Notes: generated by a model from the letters alone, not told the origin. 36,849 bases of DNA from an uncultured Ectothiorhodospiraceae bacterium (GCA_913055765.1 CAJXKI010000005.1:1-36849), one strand, 5' to 3'; positions 9,246-19,054 are shown, numbered from the stretch's first letter. Translations and numbers: made by a program.

Positions 9246-9692
9246 ATGCCCGACGAGCACCGTCCCCAGGACATCGACACCCTAGCGCGCACCGTCTACG
9301 GCGAGGCCCGCAGCGAGCCGCTGCAGGGCCAGATCGCCGTGGCGCATGTGGTGCTCAACCGCTATGCGCAGCCCGGCTGGTGGACCCGGCAACAGGGCGA
9401 CGGTGTGCCGGACGACACGATCGAGGCGGCGTGCCTCGACCCCTGGCAGTTCAGCTGCTGGAACGACGGGGATCCGAACCGCGCCAAGCTCGAGGCGGCC
9501 ACCTTGGCCGATCCGGCGTTGCGCCGCGCCATGGCTGTGGCGTGTGCGGCTGTCGAGGGTCTCGAGGGATTCGGTGATCCGACGGGCGGGGCCACGCACT
9601 ACCACGCCCGCTCGATCCGCCCCGATTGGGACTACGAGGCGCTGAGCGAGCCTGTAGCGATCGGGGCGCACCACTTCTACCGCAGACGCTAG
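9246..9692 (+). CDS. Cell-wall hydrolase, SleB/CwlJ type (endolysin)
   Basis: LARTVYGEARSEPLQGQIAVAHVVLNRY...GGATHYHARSIRPDW. Confidence 0.85.
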   Translation: MPDEHRPQDIDTLARTVYGEARSEPLQGQIAVAHVVLNRYAQPGWWTRQQGDGVPDDTIEAACLDPWQFSCWNDGDPNRAKLEAATLADPALRRAMAVACAAVEGLEGFGDPTGGATHYHARSIRPDWDYEALSEPVAIGAHHFYRRR

Positions 9693-9700
9693 GAGGGCCC

Positions 9701-9913
9701 ATGAAAGGGCAGAAGGCCTGGTATCGGAGCAAGACGGTCTGGGGCGGCATCATCGCGGTCGCCGCCGCCGTGGCAGGCGCTTTCGGCGTGGATATCGGCG
9801 CTGACGCGCAGACGCAGCTCGCCGAGTACGCCACTGCCATCGCCGGCGCCGTCGGCGGCGTCGTGGCCGTTATCGGTCGCGTGGTCGCCCAGGACGAGAT
9901 TTCCAAGGGCTAA
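9701..9913 (+). CDS. Holin-like membrane protein
   Basis: WYRSKTVWGGIIAVAAAVAGAFGVDI...AIAGAVGGVVAVIGRVVA; two hydrophobic segments in the lysis cassette. Confidence 0.65.
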   Translation: MKGQKAWYRSKTVWGGIIAVAAAVAGAFGVDIGADAQTQLAEYATAIAGAVGGVVAVIGRVVAQDEISKG

Positions 9914-10131
9914 TGACTACGGCGCTGATCACCGGGGCGGTCACGCTGGGTGCGGTCGGGGCGCTGGGGCTGGTGCTCTGGCTCTACGGCCGCGCCCAGC
10001 GGCGCCTCGGCGCCCAAGCGCGGCGCCGGGATCAGGCGCAGGAGGCGGCGGATGCGAAACGGCGGATGGAGCAGGTACGCCCCGGCAGCGAGCGCGGTAC
10101 TGCTGAGCGGCTGCGCGATGGGGACTACTAG
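9913..10131 (+). CDS. Possible inner-membrane spanin (Rz-like)
   Basis: N-terminal hydrophobic segment then a charged helix; contains the out-of-frame start of a lipoprotein ORF. Confidence 0.45.
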   Translation: MTTALITGAVTLGAVGALGLVLWLYGRAQRRLGAQARRRDQAQEAADAKRRMEQVRPGSERGTAERLRDGDY

Positions 10132-10342
10132 CGTGGTCACGCCAGAGCTCGAGGCGTACTCGGACTCGTTCCAGGCCAAGGCCGCGCAGGAGATGGCCGA
10201 GGACGGCCGCCGCCCCTGCGACCGCCAGCAGCCGCGCCCGCCCTGCTCGGCGCTCAAGCGCCTGGCTGTCGATTACGGCGTGATGCGCGAGCGCGTCCGC
10301 GCCGCCGGCAGCGAGGAGACCCTGAGCAGCCAGGAGGAGTGA
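10052..10342 (+). CDS. Possible outer-membrane spanin lipoprotein (Rz1-like)
   Basis: Signal and lipobox SAVLLSGC; overlaps 9913-10131 in another frame. Confidence 0.5.
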   Translation: MRNGGWSRYAPAASAVLLSGCAMGTTSVVTPELEAYSDSFQAKAAQEMAEDGRRPCDRQQPRPPCSALKRLAVDYGVMRERVRAAGSEETLSSQEE

Positions 10343-10345
10343 GCT

Positions 10346-10750
10346 GTGGGGCTCGGCACTGAAGAGTGGAAGGTCGTTATCGCCGGGCTGGCGCTGCTGT
10401 CGAACATCATCGCCATGACCGCTGGCGGCTACGCCTGGGCGGTGGCGCGGCGCCAGGCGCGCAAGAGCGAGGTCGATCAGGGCTTCGAGAAGGTGCACGG
10501 CCGTATCGACGAGGCGGGCCAGGCCCACGCGAACCTGCGCGAGCGCGTCTCGAGCATCGAGACGCACATCCGCCAGCTGCCGGATAACTCGACCGTCTCC
10601 GATCTGCACATCCTGGTCGAGCGCCTGCGCGGCGACGTGACCGGACTGAACAAGGAGCTCGAGGGCTTCAAGGAGCTCTCGAACGTCATGAACCGCCAGG
10701 TAGAGATGATGGACACCTACCTGCGCGAGGGCAGCCGCCACGGCGGCTAG
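10346..10750 (+). CDS. DUF2730-like phage protein
   Basis: N-terminal TM, coiled coil, GTG start; conserved place before the gp26/gp27 equivalents. Confidence 0.6.
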   Translation: MGLGTEEWKVVIAGLALLSNIIAMTAGGYAWAVARRQARKSEVDQGFEKVHGRIDEAGQAHANLRERVSSIETHIRQLPDNSTVSDLHILVERLRGDVTGLNKELEGFKELSNVMNRQVEMMDTYLREGSRHGG

Positions 10751-10763
10751 CCGAGGGGAGGGG

Positions 10764-11069
10764 TTGAGCGTGTCGGACTATCTGCAGCACATCGCCGAGC
10801 ACCGCCGGCTGGCCATCCTGCAGACGCTCTCCGGGGCGCCGGGGTACTCGGCCAACGAGCAGCTGCTCCGGGAGCTCGTGGACAGCTACGGGCTGCGCGC
10901 GACCCTCGACCAGGTGCGCGGCGACCTGACGTGGCTGAGCGAGCAGGGGGCGGTGAAGCTCACGGAGCTCGGCGGGCTGATGATCGCCGAGCTCACCGAA
11001 CGCGGCGCCGATCTGGCGGCCGGCCGCGCTAGCCAGCCCGGCGTGCGCCGCCCTGGGCCGGGCGCGTGA
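10764..11069 (+). CDS. Mu gp26-like wHTH protein
   Basis: EHRRLAILQTLSGAPGYSANEQLLRELVDSYGL...DLTWLSEQGAVKL. Confidence 0.7.
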   Translation: MSVSDYLQHIAEHRRLAILQTLSGAPGYSANEQLLRELVDSYGLRATLDQVRGDLTWLSEQGAVKLTELGGLMIAELTERGADLAAGRASQPGVRRPGPGA

Positions 11070-11072
11070 GCC

Positions 11073-11618
11073 ATGGCGCGCAAGTCGACGATCGAGCAGC
11101 TGCCGGAGTCGGTCCGCGAGCAGGTCCATCGGCTGATCCGCGAGGGGCGGACGGTCGACGAGATCACGGCCAAGCTCGACGAGCTCAACCAGGAGGTCTC
11201 GCGCTCGAGCGTCGGGCGCTACAAGCAGCGCTATGAGCGCCAGCTGGAGCGCTACCGCGAGGCGCAGAACGTGGCCGGGATCTGGGTCCAGGAGCTCGGC
11301 CAGGAGGAGGGCTCGGACGTCGGCCGGCTGCTCGCCGAGATGCTCAAGACCATCGCCTTTCGCACGATGGCGGACATGGGCGAGGACGAGGGCAACCCCG
11401 ACCCGCAGGATCTGAGCTTCCTGGCCCGGACGATCAAGGACCTCGAGCAGAGCGGCAAGATCAGCGCCGACCGGATCCTCAAGGTCCGTGAGCAGGTCGC
11501 CCGGGAGGAGCGCGAGAAGGCCGCCGATCAGGCCGTCGAGGCGGCCCGGGCCAGCGGCATGTCCGGGGAGAACGCCGAGGCTATCCGCGCCCAGATCCTC
11601 GGGGTGGAGCGCTCATGA
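11073..11618 (+). CDS. DUF3486-like small terminase (Mu gp27)
   Basis: RKSTIEQLPESVREQVHRLIREGRTVDEITAKLDEL...SRSSVGRYKQRYE. Confidence 0.85.
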   Translation: MARKSTIEQLPESVREQVHRLIREGRTVDEITAKLDELNQEVSRSSVGRYKQRYERQLERYREAQNVAGIWVQELGQEEGSDVGRLLAEMLKTIAFRTMADMGEDEGNPDPQDLSFLARTIKDLEQSGKISADRILKVREQVAREEREKAADQAVEAARASGMSGENAEAIRAQILGVERS

Positions 11619-13138
11619 GCGAGGCGCCGCACGTACTCCTGCCGTACCAGCAGAGCTGGATCGCCGACCAGGCGCCGGTCAAGATCGCCGAGAAGAGCCG
11701 GCGGATCGGGCTGACCTGGGCCGAGGCGGCCGATGACGTGCTGATCGCGGGCACCTCGAAGGCCTCCGGCGGCGACGACGTGTGGTATATCGGCTACAAC
11801 CAGGACATGGCGCGGGAGTTCATCGACACCTGCGCCGGCTGGGCGATCCAGTTCGCGCAAGCCTGCGAGGCGGTCGAGGAGACGCTGGTCGCCGACGAGG
11901 ACAGCGACATCCTCGCCTTCCGGATCCGCTTCGCCTCGGGCTACAAGATCACTGCCCTGTCCTCGCGGCCGTCCAACTTACGCGGCAAGCAGGGTGTGGT
12001 CGTGGTCGACGAGGCGGCGTTCCACCCCGATTTGAACGAGCTTTTGAAGGCCGCCTTCGCCCTGCTGATCTGGGGCGGGCGCGTGCGGATCATCTCGACG
12101 CACAACGGCGTCGATAACCCGTTCAACGAGCTCATCGAGCAGGTGCGCGCCGGGCGCAACAGCTACAGTCTGCACCGGACCACCTTCGATGAGGCGCTGA
12201 CGGAGGGGCTCTACCAGCGCATCTGCCTGGTCAAGGGCGAGACCTGGACGCCGGAGAAGGAGGCCGCCTGGACGCGCGAGATCCGGGCCTTCTACGGCGA
12301 CGCGGCGAGCGAGGAGCTCGACTGCATCCCGCGCGCCTCCGGCGGGCGCTGGCTACCGCGCGCCCTGATCGAGGCGCGTATGGCCGGCGAGGCGCCGGTG
12401 ATCCGCTGGACCTGCGAGGATGGCTTCGTCGACCAGGCCGACCACGTGCGCGCGGCCGACTGCCAGGACTGGCTGGACGCCAAGCTGCGCCCGCACCTGA
12501 ACCAGCTGACCAGCTACACCCGGACCTTCCTGGGCGAGGACTTCGGGCGCAGCGGCGACCTGACGGTGCTCTGGCCGCTGGTGCTCGAGGGCAACCTCGT
12601 TCGGCGCACCCCTTTCGTGATCGAGCTGCGCAACGTGCCGTTCACCCAGCAGGAGCAGATCGTGTTCTACCTGCTGAACCGGCTGCCGCGCTTCTCCTAC
12701 GGGGCCTTCGACGCGCGCGGTAACGGCCAGTTCCTGGCCGAGCGCGCGCGCCAGCGCTTCGGCGCGGCCGTGATCGAGGAGGTACAGCTCTCCGAGCCCT
12801 GGTATCGCGAGAACATGCCGCCGCTCAAGGCGGCTTTCGAGGACGCCATGATCTCGCTGCCGCGCGACAGCGACATCCTGGACGACTTCCGCGCCGTCGA
12901 GGTGATCAGGGGCGTGGCCCGGGTGCCCGATAGCGCGCGCACCAGCGGCCAGCACGGCCAGCGCCACGGCGACGCCGCCGTGGCGGCCGCGCTGGCCTAC
13001 TACGCCTCCCTGGCCGAGGGCGGCCCGATCGACGCGCTGACAGCCGATGCGCCGCGCGCCGGCTTCGGCGCCTTCGCGCCCGCCGGCACCGGGCTTGAGG
13101 CGCTGCCGGGCGCCGAGGACTTCGAGGAGTTCGTATGA
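11615..13138 (+). CDS. Large terminase subunit (Mu gp28-like)
   Basis: LPYQQSWIADQAPVKIAEKSRRIGLTWAEA; VVVDEAAFHPD; GEDFGRSGDLTVLWPL. Confidence 0.9.
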   Translation: MSEAPHVLLPYQQSWIADQAPVKIAEKSRRIGLTWAEAADDVLIAGTSKASGGDDVWYIGYNQDMAREFIDTCAGWAIQFAQACEAVEETLVADEDSDILAFRIRFASGYKITALSSRPSNLRGKQGVVVVDEAAFHPDLNELLKAAFALLIWGGRVRIISTHNGVDNPFNELIEQVRAGRNSYSLHRTTFDEALTEGLYQRICLVKGETWTPEKEAAWTREIRAFYGDAASEELDCIPRASGGRWLPRALIEARMAGEAPVIRWTCEDGFVDQADHVRAADCQDWLDAKLRPHLNQLTSYTRTFLGEDFGRSGDLTVLWPLVLEGNLVRRTPFVIELRNVPFTQQEQIVFYLLNRLPRFSYGAFDARGNGQFLAERARQRFGAAVIEEVQLSEPWYRENMPPLKAAFEDAMISLPRDSDILDDFRAVEVIRGVARVPDSARTSGQHGQRHGDAAVAAALAYYASLAEGGPIDALTADAPRAGFGAFAPAGTGLEALPGAEDFEEFV

Positions 13139-14595
13139 GCACCAAGCCGGTCTACGAGGAGATCGCCGCCGCCGGAGACGGCGAGGACGTGCTGGCGCCG
13201 CTGATCGGTGAGCTGCGCCAGCCGCGCGACGAGATCCTGCGCACCCGCGGCCGCGGGGATCTGGAGATCTACGAGCGGGTCAAGCGCGATGACCAGGTGC
13301 AGAGCTGCCTGCAGCAGCGCTTCAACGCCACCATCGCTTGCGAATGGGGGGTCGAGCCGGGCGGCCGCAAACAGCGCGATCGCAAGGCCGCGGACTTCCT
13401 GCGCGAGCAGCTGGCGCACATCCGCTTCGACAACGCCACGCGCAAGATGCTCAACGGCATCTGGTACGGCTACGGCGTCGCCGAGTGCCTCTGGGCGCCG
13501 GACGGCGGCAACGTGGTGCTCGACCAGCTGAAGGTGCGCCGTCCGGCGCGCTTCGGCTTTGATGTCGACGGGCGGCTGCGGCTGATCACCTACCGCGCCC
13601 CGCAGGGCGAGGTGATGCCCGAGCGCAAGTTCTGGACGTTCAGCTCGGGGGGCGACGACGATGACGACCTGTACGGCCGCGGGCTGGCCTACTGGTGCTA
13701 CTGGCCGGTCTGGCTCAAGCGCAACGGGCTGAAGTTCTGGTCGGTCTACATGGAGAAGTTCGCCGCGCCGACCGCCAAGGGCACAGTGCCGCGCGGGGCG
13801 AGCGACGAGGAGAAGCAGAAGCTGATGCAGGCCCTCAGGGCCATGACCTTCGACAGCGCCCTGGTGGTGCCGGACGGCACCCAGGCGGAGCTGCTGGGCG
13901 CGGCCCAGCGCTCGGGCGGCGACTACCAGCAGTTCTACCGCGAGATGAACGGCGCGATCTCCAAGGTCATCCTCTCGCAGACGATGACCACGGACAGCGG
14001 CTCCAGCCGCGCGCAGGCCGAGGTGCACCAGGATGTGAAGCTGGATGTCGTCCGCGCCGACGCGGACCTCGTCTGCGAGTCGTTCTCAGACCAGGTGGCG
14101 CGCTGGCTGATCGATTGGAACTACCCGGGGGCCGCCTACCCGCGGGTGTGGCGCGAGGTTAGCGAGCCCGAGGACCTCAAGGCCCGGGCCGACCGCGACA
14201 AGGTCATCTACGACATGGGCTACCGGCCCACTCAGGCGTACGTCGACGAGGTCTACGGGCAGGGCTTCGAGCCGCGCCAGGGGGCTGCCCGCGGCGGCGC
14301 TCAGCAGGCGGCCGGCGGCGCCGGGTTCGCCGAGCCGGAGCGCGCCGCCGAGCAGGAGCGCGACGAGCTCGCCGGGCAGCTCGAGGAGCTGACGCGCCCT
14401 TACACGGATGCTTGGCTGGAGGAGGTGCGCCAGGCGCTCGAGGCGAGCACCGATTTCAGCGAGGCCGTCCGGCGCCTCGAGGCCCTGCATCCGGGGCTCG
14501 ACGTCGCGGAGCTGGCGCGCACCATCGGCGACGGCCTGGCGGTGGCGAACCTGAGCGGGCGCAGCGACAGCGCGGACGATGCCGATGGCGCATGA
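13135..14595 (+). CDS. DUF935 portal protein (Mu gp29-like)
   Basis: YERVKRDDQVQSCLQQRFNATIACEWGVEPG...YGYGVAECLW. Confidence 0.9.
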   Translation: MSTKPVYEEIAAAGDGEDVLAPLIGELRQPRDEILRTRGRGDLEIYERVKRDDQVQSCLQQRFNATIACEWGVEPGGRKQRDRKAADFLREQLAHIRFDNATRKMLNGIWYGYGVAECLWAPDGGNVVLDQLKVRRPARFGFDVDGRLRLITYRAPQGEVMPERKFWTFSSGGDDDDDLYGRGLAYWCYWPVWLKRNGLKFWSVYMEKFAAPTAKGTVPRGASDEEKQKLMQALRAMTFDSALVVPDGTQAELLGAAQRSGGDYQQFYREMNGAISKVILSQTMTTDSGSSRAQAEVHQDVKLDVVRADADLVCESFSDQVARWLIDWNYPGAAYPRVWREVSEPEDLKARADRDKVIYDMGYRPTQAYVDEVYGQGFEPRQGAARGGAQQAAGGAGFAEPERAAEQERDELAGQLEELTRPYTDAWLEEVRQALEASTDFSEAVRRLEALHPGLDVAELARTIGDGLAVANLSGRSDSADDADGA

Positions 14596-15769
14596 GACCT
14601 TGGCCGAGGGGCAGCCCTTCCAGGAGGCTGTCGACTACTTCGCCGGCAAGCTGAACCTGCCCACCGAGCGCTGGACGGATATCCGCGAGGGCGAGCACGC
14701 CAAGGCGTTCGTCGTCGCCGGGGCGCAGAAGGCGGCGCTGCTCGCCGACTTCCGCAAGGCCGTCGACCGGGCGGTGCGCGACGGGGAGACCCTGGACAGC
14801 TTCCGGAAGCGCTTCGACGAGATCGTCGCCCGGCACGGCTGGAGCTACAAAGGCTCGCGCGGCTGGCGCTCGCGCACGATCTACCAGACCAACATCCGCC
14901 AGGCCTACAACGCCGGGCGCTGGCAGCAGGCCCAGCAGCTGCGCCAGAGCCACCCCTATCTGCGCTACGAGGCCATTGACGACGGGCGCACCCGCCCGGA
15001 GCACGAGGCCTGGGACGGGACCATCCTGCCGGCCGACGATCCGTGGTGGGACACCCACATGCCCATGAACGGCTGGGGGTGCCGGTGCTCGGCGCTGCCG
15101 ACCTCTGAGCGCGAGCTCGAGCGCCAGGGGCTGTCGGTCTCCGAGCGCCCGCCGGTGACGATGGAGAGCCGGCCGGTGAATACCGCCGCGGGCCCGGTCG
15201 ACTGGCCTACACCCCAGGGCATCGACGCCGGGTTCGGCTACAACGCGGGCCGCGCGGCCTACGGCTCGATCGACCAGCAGCAGGCGATGGCGGCCTGGGG
15301 CGAGAACGCGGAGCGCTGGGAGCGGCTGACCGGCGGCGACTGGCAGAGCGCGCAGCAGCCGCAGGCCCTGGCGGTCGATGATCCGCCTGCCCCGGCGCGC
15401 GCCGAGCTGCCGGCGGACCGGGCGGCCTACGCCCGCGAGATCCTCGGCGGCGAGGCGGCGCACGTCACCCTGCCCGACGGCAGCCAGGCGGTGCTGTCGG
15501 CCGACGCGCTGGCGAAGAACCTGGACGACGCCGCGCTGCGCCAGCTGCCCAGGCTCCAGGCGACGCTGGAAGACCCGCGGGAGGCCTGGCTCGCCTTCGA
15601 GAGGCACGCCGACACCGGCCAGGTCGAGCTGCGCCGCCGCCTGCTGCGCCACCACGGCGATACGGTGTTGACGGTGCAGCTTGGGCGCAACACCGTGGAG
15701 GCGGTGCACGCGGACTCGCCCGAGCAGGCCAACCGCCACCGCGTGGGCCATCTCACCCGCTCCCGCTGA
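14579..15769 (+). CDS. Mu gpF (gp30)-like head morphogenesis protein
   Basis: YQTNIRQAYNAGRWQQAQQLRQSHPYLRYEAIDDGRTRPEHEAWDG...HMPMNGWGCRCSA. Confidence 0.9.
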   Translation: MPMAHETLAEGQPFQEAVDYFAGKLNLPTERWTDIREGEHAKAFVVAGAQKAALLADFRKAVDRAVRDGETLDSFRKRFDEIVARHGWSYKGSRGWRSRTIYQTNIRQAYNAGRWQQAQQLRQSHPYLRYEAIDDGRTRPEHEAWDGTILPADDPWWDTHMPMNGWGCRCSALPTSERELERQGLSVSERPPVTMESRPVNTAAGPVDWPTPQGIDAGFGYNAGRAAYGSIDQQQAMAAWGENAERWERLTGGDWQSAQQPQALAVDDPPAPARAELPADRAAYAREILGGEAAHVTLPDGSQAVLSADALAKNLDDAALRQLPRLQATLEDPREAWLAFERHADTGQVELRRRLLRHHGDTVLTVQLGRNTVEAVHADSPEQANRHRVGHLTRSR

Positions 15770-15789
15770 GCGCTTCGCACAAGCCGCTG

Positions 15790-15835
15790 TAGCGGCGCTG
15801 GCTCGCCAGCAGTGCCCTACCCTTCAGCGCCGCTA
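15790..15835. repeat. 11-bp perfect inverted repeat, intergenic
   Basis: TAGCGGCGCTG 15790-15800 and CAGCGCCGCTA 15825-15835, with an inner GCTGG-CTCG-CCAGC hairpin 15797-15810. Confidence 0.7.
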
Positions 15836-15874
15836 TAACCCCATTTGAAGACCGTTTAACAGCCGCGAGAGCCA

Positions 15875-15921
15875 CCGGAAAGGGTTCCGGGCAGAGCCGC
15901 GGCCCCGCTCGCGCGCATCGT
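15875..15921 (+). promoter_or_regulatory. Putative Mor/C-dependent late promoter (PI-like)
   Basis: CCGGAAAGGGTTCCGG 15875-15890 and GCATCGT 15915-15921. Confidence 0.65.
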
Positions 15922-15952
15922 GGCCCCTGCGCACTCAGAACGTGGGGCTGCC

Positions 15953-17104
15953 ATGACACAGACGATCGAGATCTTCCGCGCCGGTCAGCACACCGCCATG
16001 AGCGGCGAGCAGATCGCCTTCACGGAGGGGGATCTGCAGGCCTCGGCGGCGGCGTACGACCCCTCTCTGCATGAGGCGCCCATCGTGGTCGGCCATCCCC
16101 GGCACGACGCGCCCGCCTACGGCTGGGTGAAGGGGCTCGCCGCCAGCGGCGCCAGCCTCCAGGCCCGGGCCGACCAGGTCGAGCCGCACTTCGCTGAGGC
16201 TGTTCGTGAGGGGCGCTACAAGAAGGTCAGCGCCTCTTTCTACAAGCCGACCTCCCCGAGCAATCCGAAGCCGGGCGCCTACTACCTGCGCCACGTCGGC
16301 TTCCTCGGCGCGCAGCCGCCGGCGGTGAAGGGGCTCGCGCCGGTCGAGCTCGCCGATGACGGCGACGAGGCGGTGACGATGGAGTTCGGTGACGTCTCGG
16401 GCTGGAAGCTGGGCGACCTCTTCCGGACGCTGCGCAACTGGCTCATCGAGCAGCACGGCACCGAGGCGGCCGATACGGCGCTGCCGGAGCACCTGGTCAC
16501 CGGCGTGCAGGAGGAGGCGGCTCAGGACGACGACGAGGGCCCGGCGACCTACGCCGAGCCGGGCCAGAGCGCACCAACCCAGGCCACGAAGGGGGCAACC
16601 GTGACGAAGAGCAGCCAGAGCCAGCCCGGGGGCGCCCCGGATCGCGAGGCCGAGATCGCGCGCCGGGAGCAGGAGATCCAGCGCCGGGAGGCCGAGTTCG
16701 CCGAGCGTGAGCGGCGCCAGCGCCACGAGGAGCGCGAGGCCCGCCTGGACAGCCTGGTCCAGGCCGGCCGGCCGCTGCCCTGCGACAAGGAGCGGCTGAT
16801 GGCCTTCATGGATGCGCTGGACAACCAGGAGGCGGTGCAGTTCGCCGAGGGGGAGACCCGGGATCCGAACAAGTTCTTCCTCGAGGAGGTGCTCGAGCGC
16901 CTGCCGCAGCAGGTGGATTACGCCGAGCGAGCCAAGTCCGCCGAGGAGGAGGCTGATGCCGGTGATGCCACCCAGCTCGCCCGCGAGGCGGTCGCCTACC
17001 AGGAGGAGCAGCGCCAGGCCGGCCTGGAGATCACCACCAGCCAGGCCGTCGCCGAGATCAGCAAGCGCAAGGGCAAGCCCGGGCAGGGCAAGGAGGGTAG
17101 CTAA
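15953..17104 (+). CDS. Phage protease/scaffold (Mu gpI-like)
   Basis: IEIFRAGQHTAMSGEQIAFTEGDLQASAAAYDPSLHEAPIVVGHPRHDAPAYGWVKGL; charged coiled-coil C-terminus. Confidence 0.9.
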   Translation: MTQTIEIFRAGQHTAMSGEQIAFTEGDLQASAAAYDPSLHEAPIVVGHPRHDAPAYGWVKGLAASGASLQARADQVEPHFAEAVREGRYKKVSASFYKPTSPSNPKPGAYYLRHVGFLGAQPPAVKGLAPVELADDGDEAVTMEFGDVSGWKLGDLFRTLRNWLIEQHGTEAADTALPEHLVTGVQEEAAQDDDEGPATYAEPGQSAPTQATKGATVTKSSQSQPGGAPDREAEIARREQEIQRREAEFAERERRQRHEEREARLDSLVQAGRPLPCDKERLMAFMDALDNQEAVQFAEGETRDPNKFFLEEVLERLPQQVDYAERAKSAEEEADAGDATQLAREAVAYQEEQRQAGLEITTSQAVAEISKRKGKPGQGKEGS

Positions 17105-17476
17105 ATGGGGATCCCTGGCCTGATCAGGGGCTACAAGGCCCCGTCCGCGGTCGCCGGCCGGCGCCTGGTGGCGCCGGATAGCGACGGCAACGTCCAGCAG
17201 GCGGCCTCGAGCACCGACGCCATCTTCGGCGTCAGCGATCTGGGTGCCGACGCGGGCCAGACCTGTGACGTCATCCACAGCGGCATCGCCGACGTCGAGT
17301 TCGGCGGCGCCGTCAACCCGGGCGATCCCGTCACGGCCGATGCCGACGGCAAGGCCGTCACGGCGGCGCCGGCCTCGGGCGTCAATGCCCGCGTCGGCGG
17401 GACCGCGATCCTCGGCGCCGTCGCCGGCGACATCCGCCCGGTACTCCTGAACCCCACGCAGATCCAGGGTGAGTAG
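17105..17476 (+). CDS. Capsid cement/decoration protein
   Basis: Small Gly/Ala-rich protein (FGVSDLGADAGQTCDVIHSGIADVEFGGAVNPGDPVTADADGKAV) between protease and capsid genes. Confidence 0.7.
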   Translation: MGIPGLIRGYKAPSAVAGRRLVAPDSDGNVQQAASSTDAIFGVSDLGADAGQTCDVIHSGIADVEFGGAVNPGDPVTADADGKAVTAAPASGVNARVGGTAILGAVAGDIRPVLLNPTQIQGE

Positions 17477-17478
17477 TC

Positions 17479-18402
17479 ATGGCGCGCTATCCATTCCCGC
17501 AAGACCCCGAGCTTACGGCGATCGCCATCGCCTACCAGAACGAGGCGATGGTCGCCGACAGCGTGCTCCCGCGCGTGCCGGTAGGCACCCGCGAGTTCCG
17601 CTGGCTGGCGTACAACCAGGCCGACGGCTTCACGCTGCCGGAGACCGCGGTCGGCCGCAAATCCCAGCCTAACCAGGTCGAGTTCGGCGCGAGCGAGCAG
17701 TCCGGGGCGGTCGACGATTACGGCCTGGACGACGCCATCCCGCAGGACGACATTGCCAACGCCCCGCAGGGCTACGACCCGCGAGGCCGAGCCGTCGAGG
17801 GGCTGACCAACCTGATCCTGCTCGACCGCGAGGTCCGGGTCGCCAACCACGTCTTCGATGCGGCGACCTATCCGTCCGGCAACAAGGAGAGCCTCGCCAG
17901 CGGCGACAAGTTCTCCGAGGATTCCGGCCAGCCGATCCAGGTGATCTCCGACGCGCTCGATACGCCGATCATGCGCCCGAACGTCATGGTGATCGGCCAG
18001 ACCGCCTGGACGGCGCTGCGCCAGCACCCGGCGATCGTCAAGGCCGCGCACCGCAACGCCGGCGACTCGGGCATGGCGGAGCGCCAGGCCGTCGCGGCGC
18101 TGTTCGAGCTCGATGAGGTCGTCGTCGGCCGAGGCTGGGTCAACACCGCCCGGCGCGGCCAGCCGGCGAACTTCCAGCGCGTCTGGGGCAATCACGTGGC
18201 CCTGATCCACCGCGACCGCACCGCCGACACCCAGCGCGGCGCCACGTTCGGCTACACCGCGCAGTTCGGCGACCGGGTGGCCGGCTCCTGGCAGGACCGC
18301 AATATCGGCCTGCGCGGCGGCCAGATGGTGCGCGCCGGCGAGAGCGTCGCGGAGATCGTCGCCGCCCCGGACCTGGGCTACTTCATCGAGAACGTCGCGT
18401 AG
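17479..18402 (+). CDS. Major capsid protein
   Basis: Position after protease and cement genes; PNVMVIGQTAWTALRQHPAIVKA...GYTAQFGDRVAGSW. Confidence 0.85.
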   Translation: MARYPFPQDPELTAIAIAYQNEAMVADSVLPRVPVGTREFRWLAYNQADGFTLPETAVGRKSQPNQVEFGASEQSGAVDDYGLDDAIPQDDIANAPQGYDPRGRAVEGLTNLILLDREVRVANHVFDAATYPSGNKESLASGDKFSEDSGQPIQVISDALDTPIMRPNVMVIGQTAWTALRQHPAIVKAAHRNAGDSGMAERQAVAALFELDEVVVGRGWVNTARRGQPANFQRVWGNHVALIHRDRTADTQRGATFGYTAQFGDRVAGSWQDRNIGLRGGQMVRAGESVAEIVAAPDLGYFIENVA

Positions 18403-18415
18403 GCGGAGGTCGACC

Positions 18416-18622
18416 ATGCCGAAGTACATCGTGCAGGAGGTCCCGGTGCGCTCTGGCGGCACGCTGCACCCGCCCGGCGCCGAGATCGAGCTCGCCGAGC
18501 GCGCCGCCGAGCCGCTCATCGCGCTCGGGCGCCTGGAGCCGGCCGGCAAGCCCGGCAAGTCCAGCGCCAAGGCGGGCGCGAGCAGCGGCTCGCAGGGCGG
18601 CGGCGAGTCCGGGCAGTCGTAG
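18416..18622 (+). CDS. Small head-associated protein
   Basis: MPKYIVQEVPVRSGGTLHPPGAEIELAERAAEPLIALGRLEPA. Confidence 0.6.
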   Translation: MPKYIVQEVPVRSGGTLHPPGAEIELAERAAEPLIALGRLEPAGKPGKSSAKAGASSGSQGGGESGQS

Positions 18623-18634
18623 GCGGAGGCGCTC

Positions 18635-19054
18635 GTGAGCTACGCCACCGTTGCTGAGTTCAAGGCCCGGGTCGATCAGCGCATCGCCACGCAGCTGGCC
18701 AGCGAGGACGGCCAGAGCGTCGATGACAGCGTCATCGAGCAGGCGCTCGACGACGCCGCCGGGGTGATCGACGGCTATCTGGCCAAGGTCGCCGCCGAGC
18801 ACCGCCCGGCGGATCGCGTGCTCGCGCCGTACGCGGTCGACATCGCGCTCTACCGCCTAGCCCGCCGGCGCCCCGGCCTGGACGTCGAGAACATCAAGGC
18901 CGGCCACGACGAGGCGGTGCGCTTCCTGGCCCGGGTCGCCGAGGGGCGGCTCTCGGGCACCGGCGGCGACGGCCTCTCCCCGGCCGGGGCCGGCAGCATC
19001 GCCGCCGGCGGCCCCGAGCCGGCCTTTACCCGCGAGACGCTCGAGGATCTGTGA
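18635..19054 (+). CDS. DUF1320 protein (Mu gp36-like)
   Basis: MSYATVAEFKARVDQRIATQLAS...LDDAAGVIDGYLAKV...YAVDIALYRL. Confidence 0.85.
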   Translation: MSYATVAEFKARVDQRIATQLASEDGQSVDDSVIEQALDDAAGVIDGYLAKVAAEHRPADRVLAPYAVDIALYRLARRRPGLDVENIKAGHDEAVRFLARVAEGRLSGTGGDGLSPAGAGSIAAGGPEPAFTRETLEDL

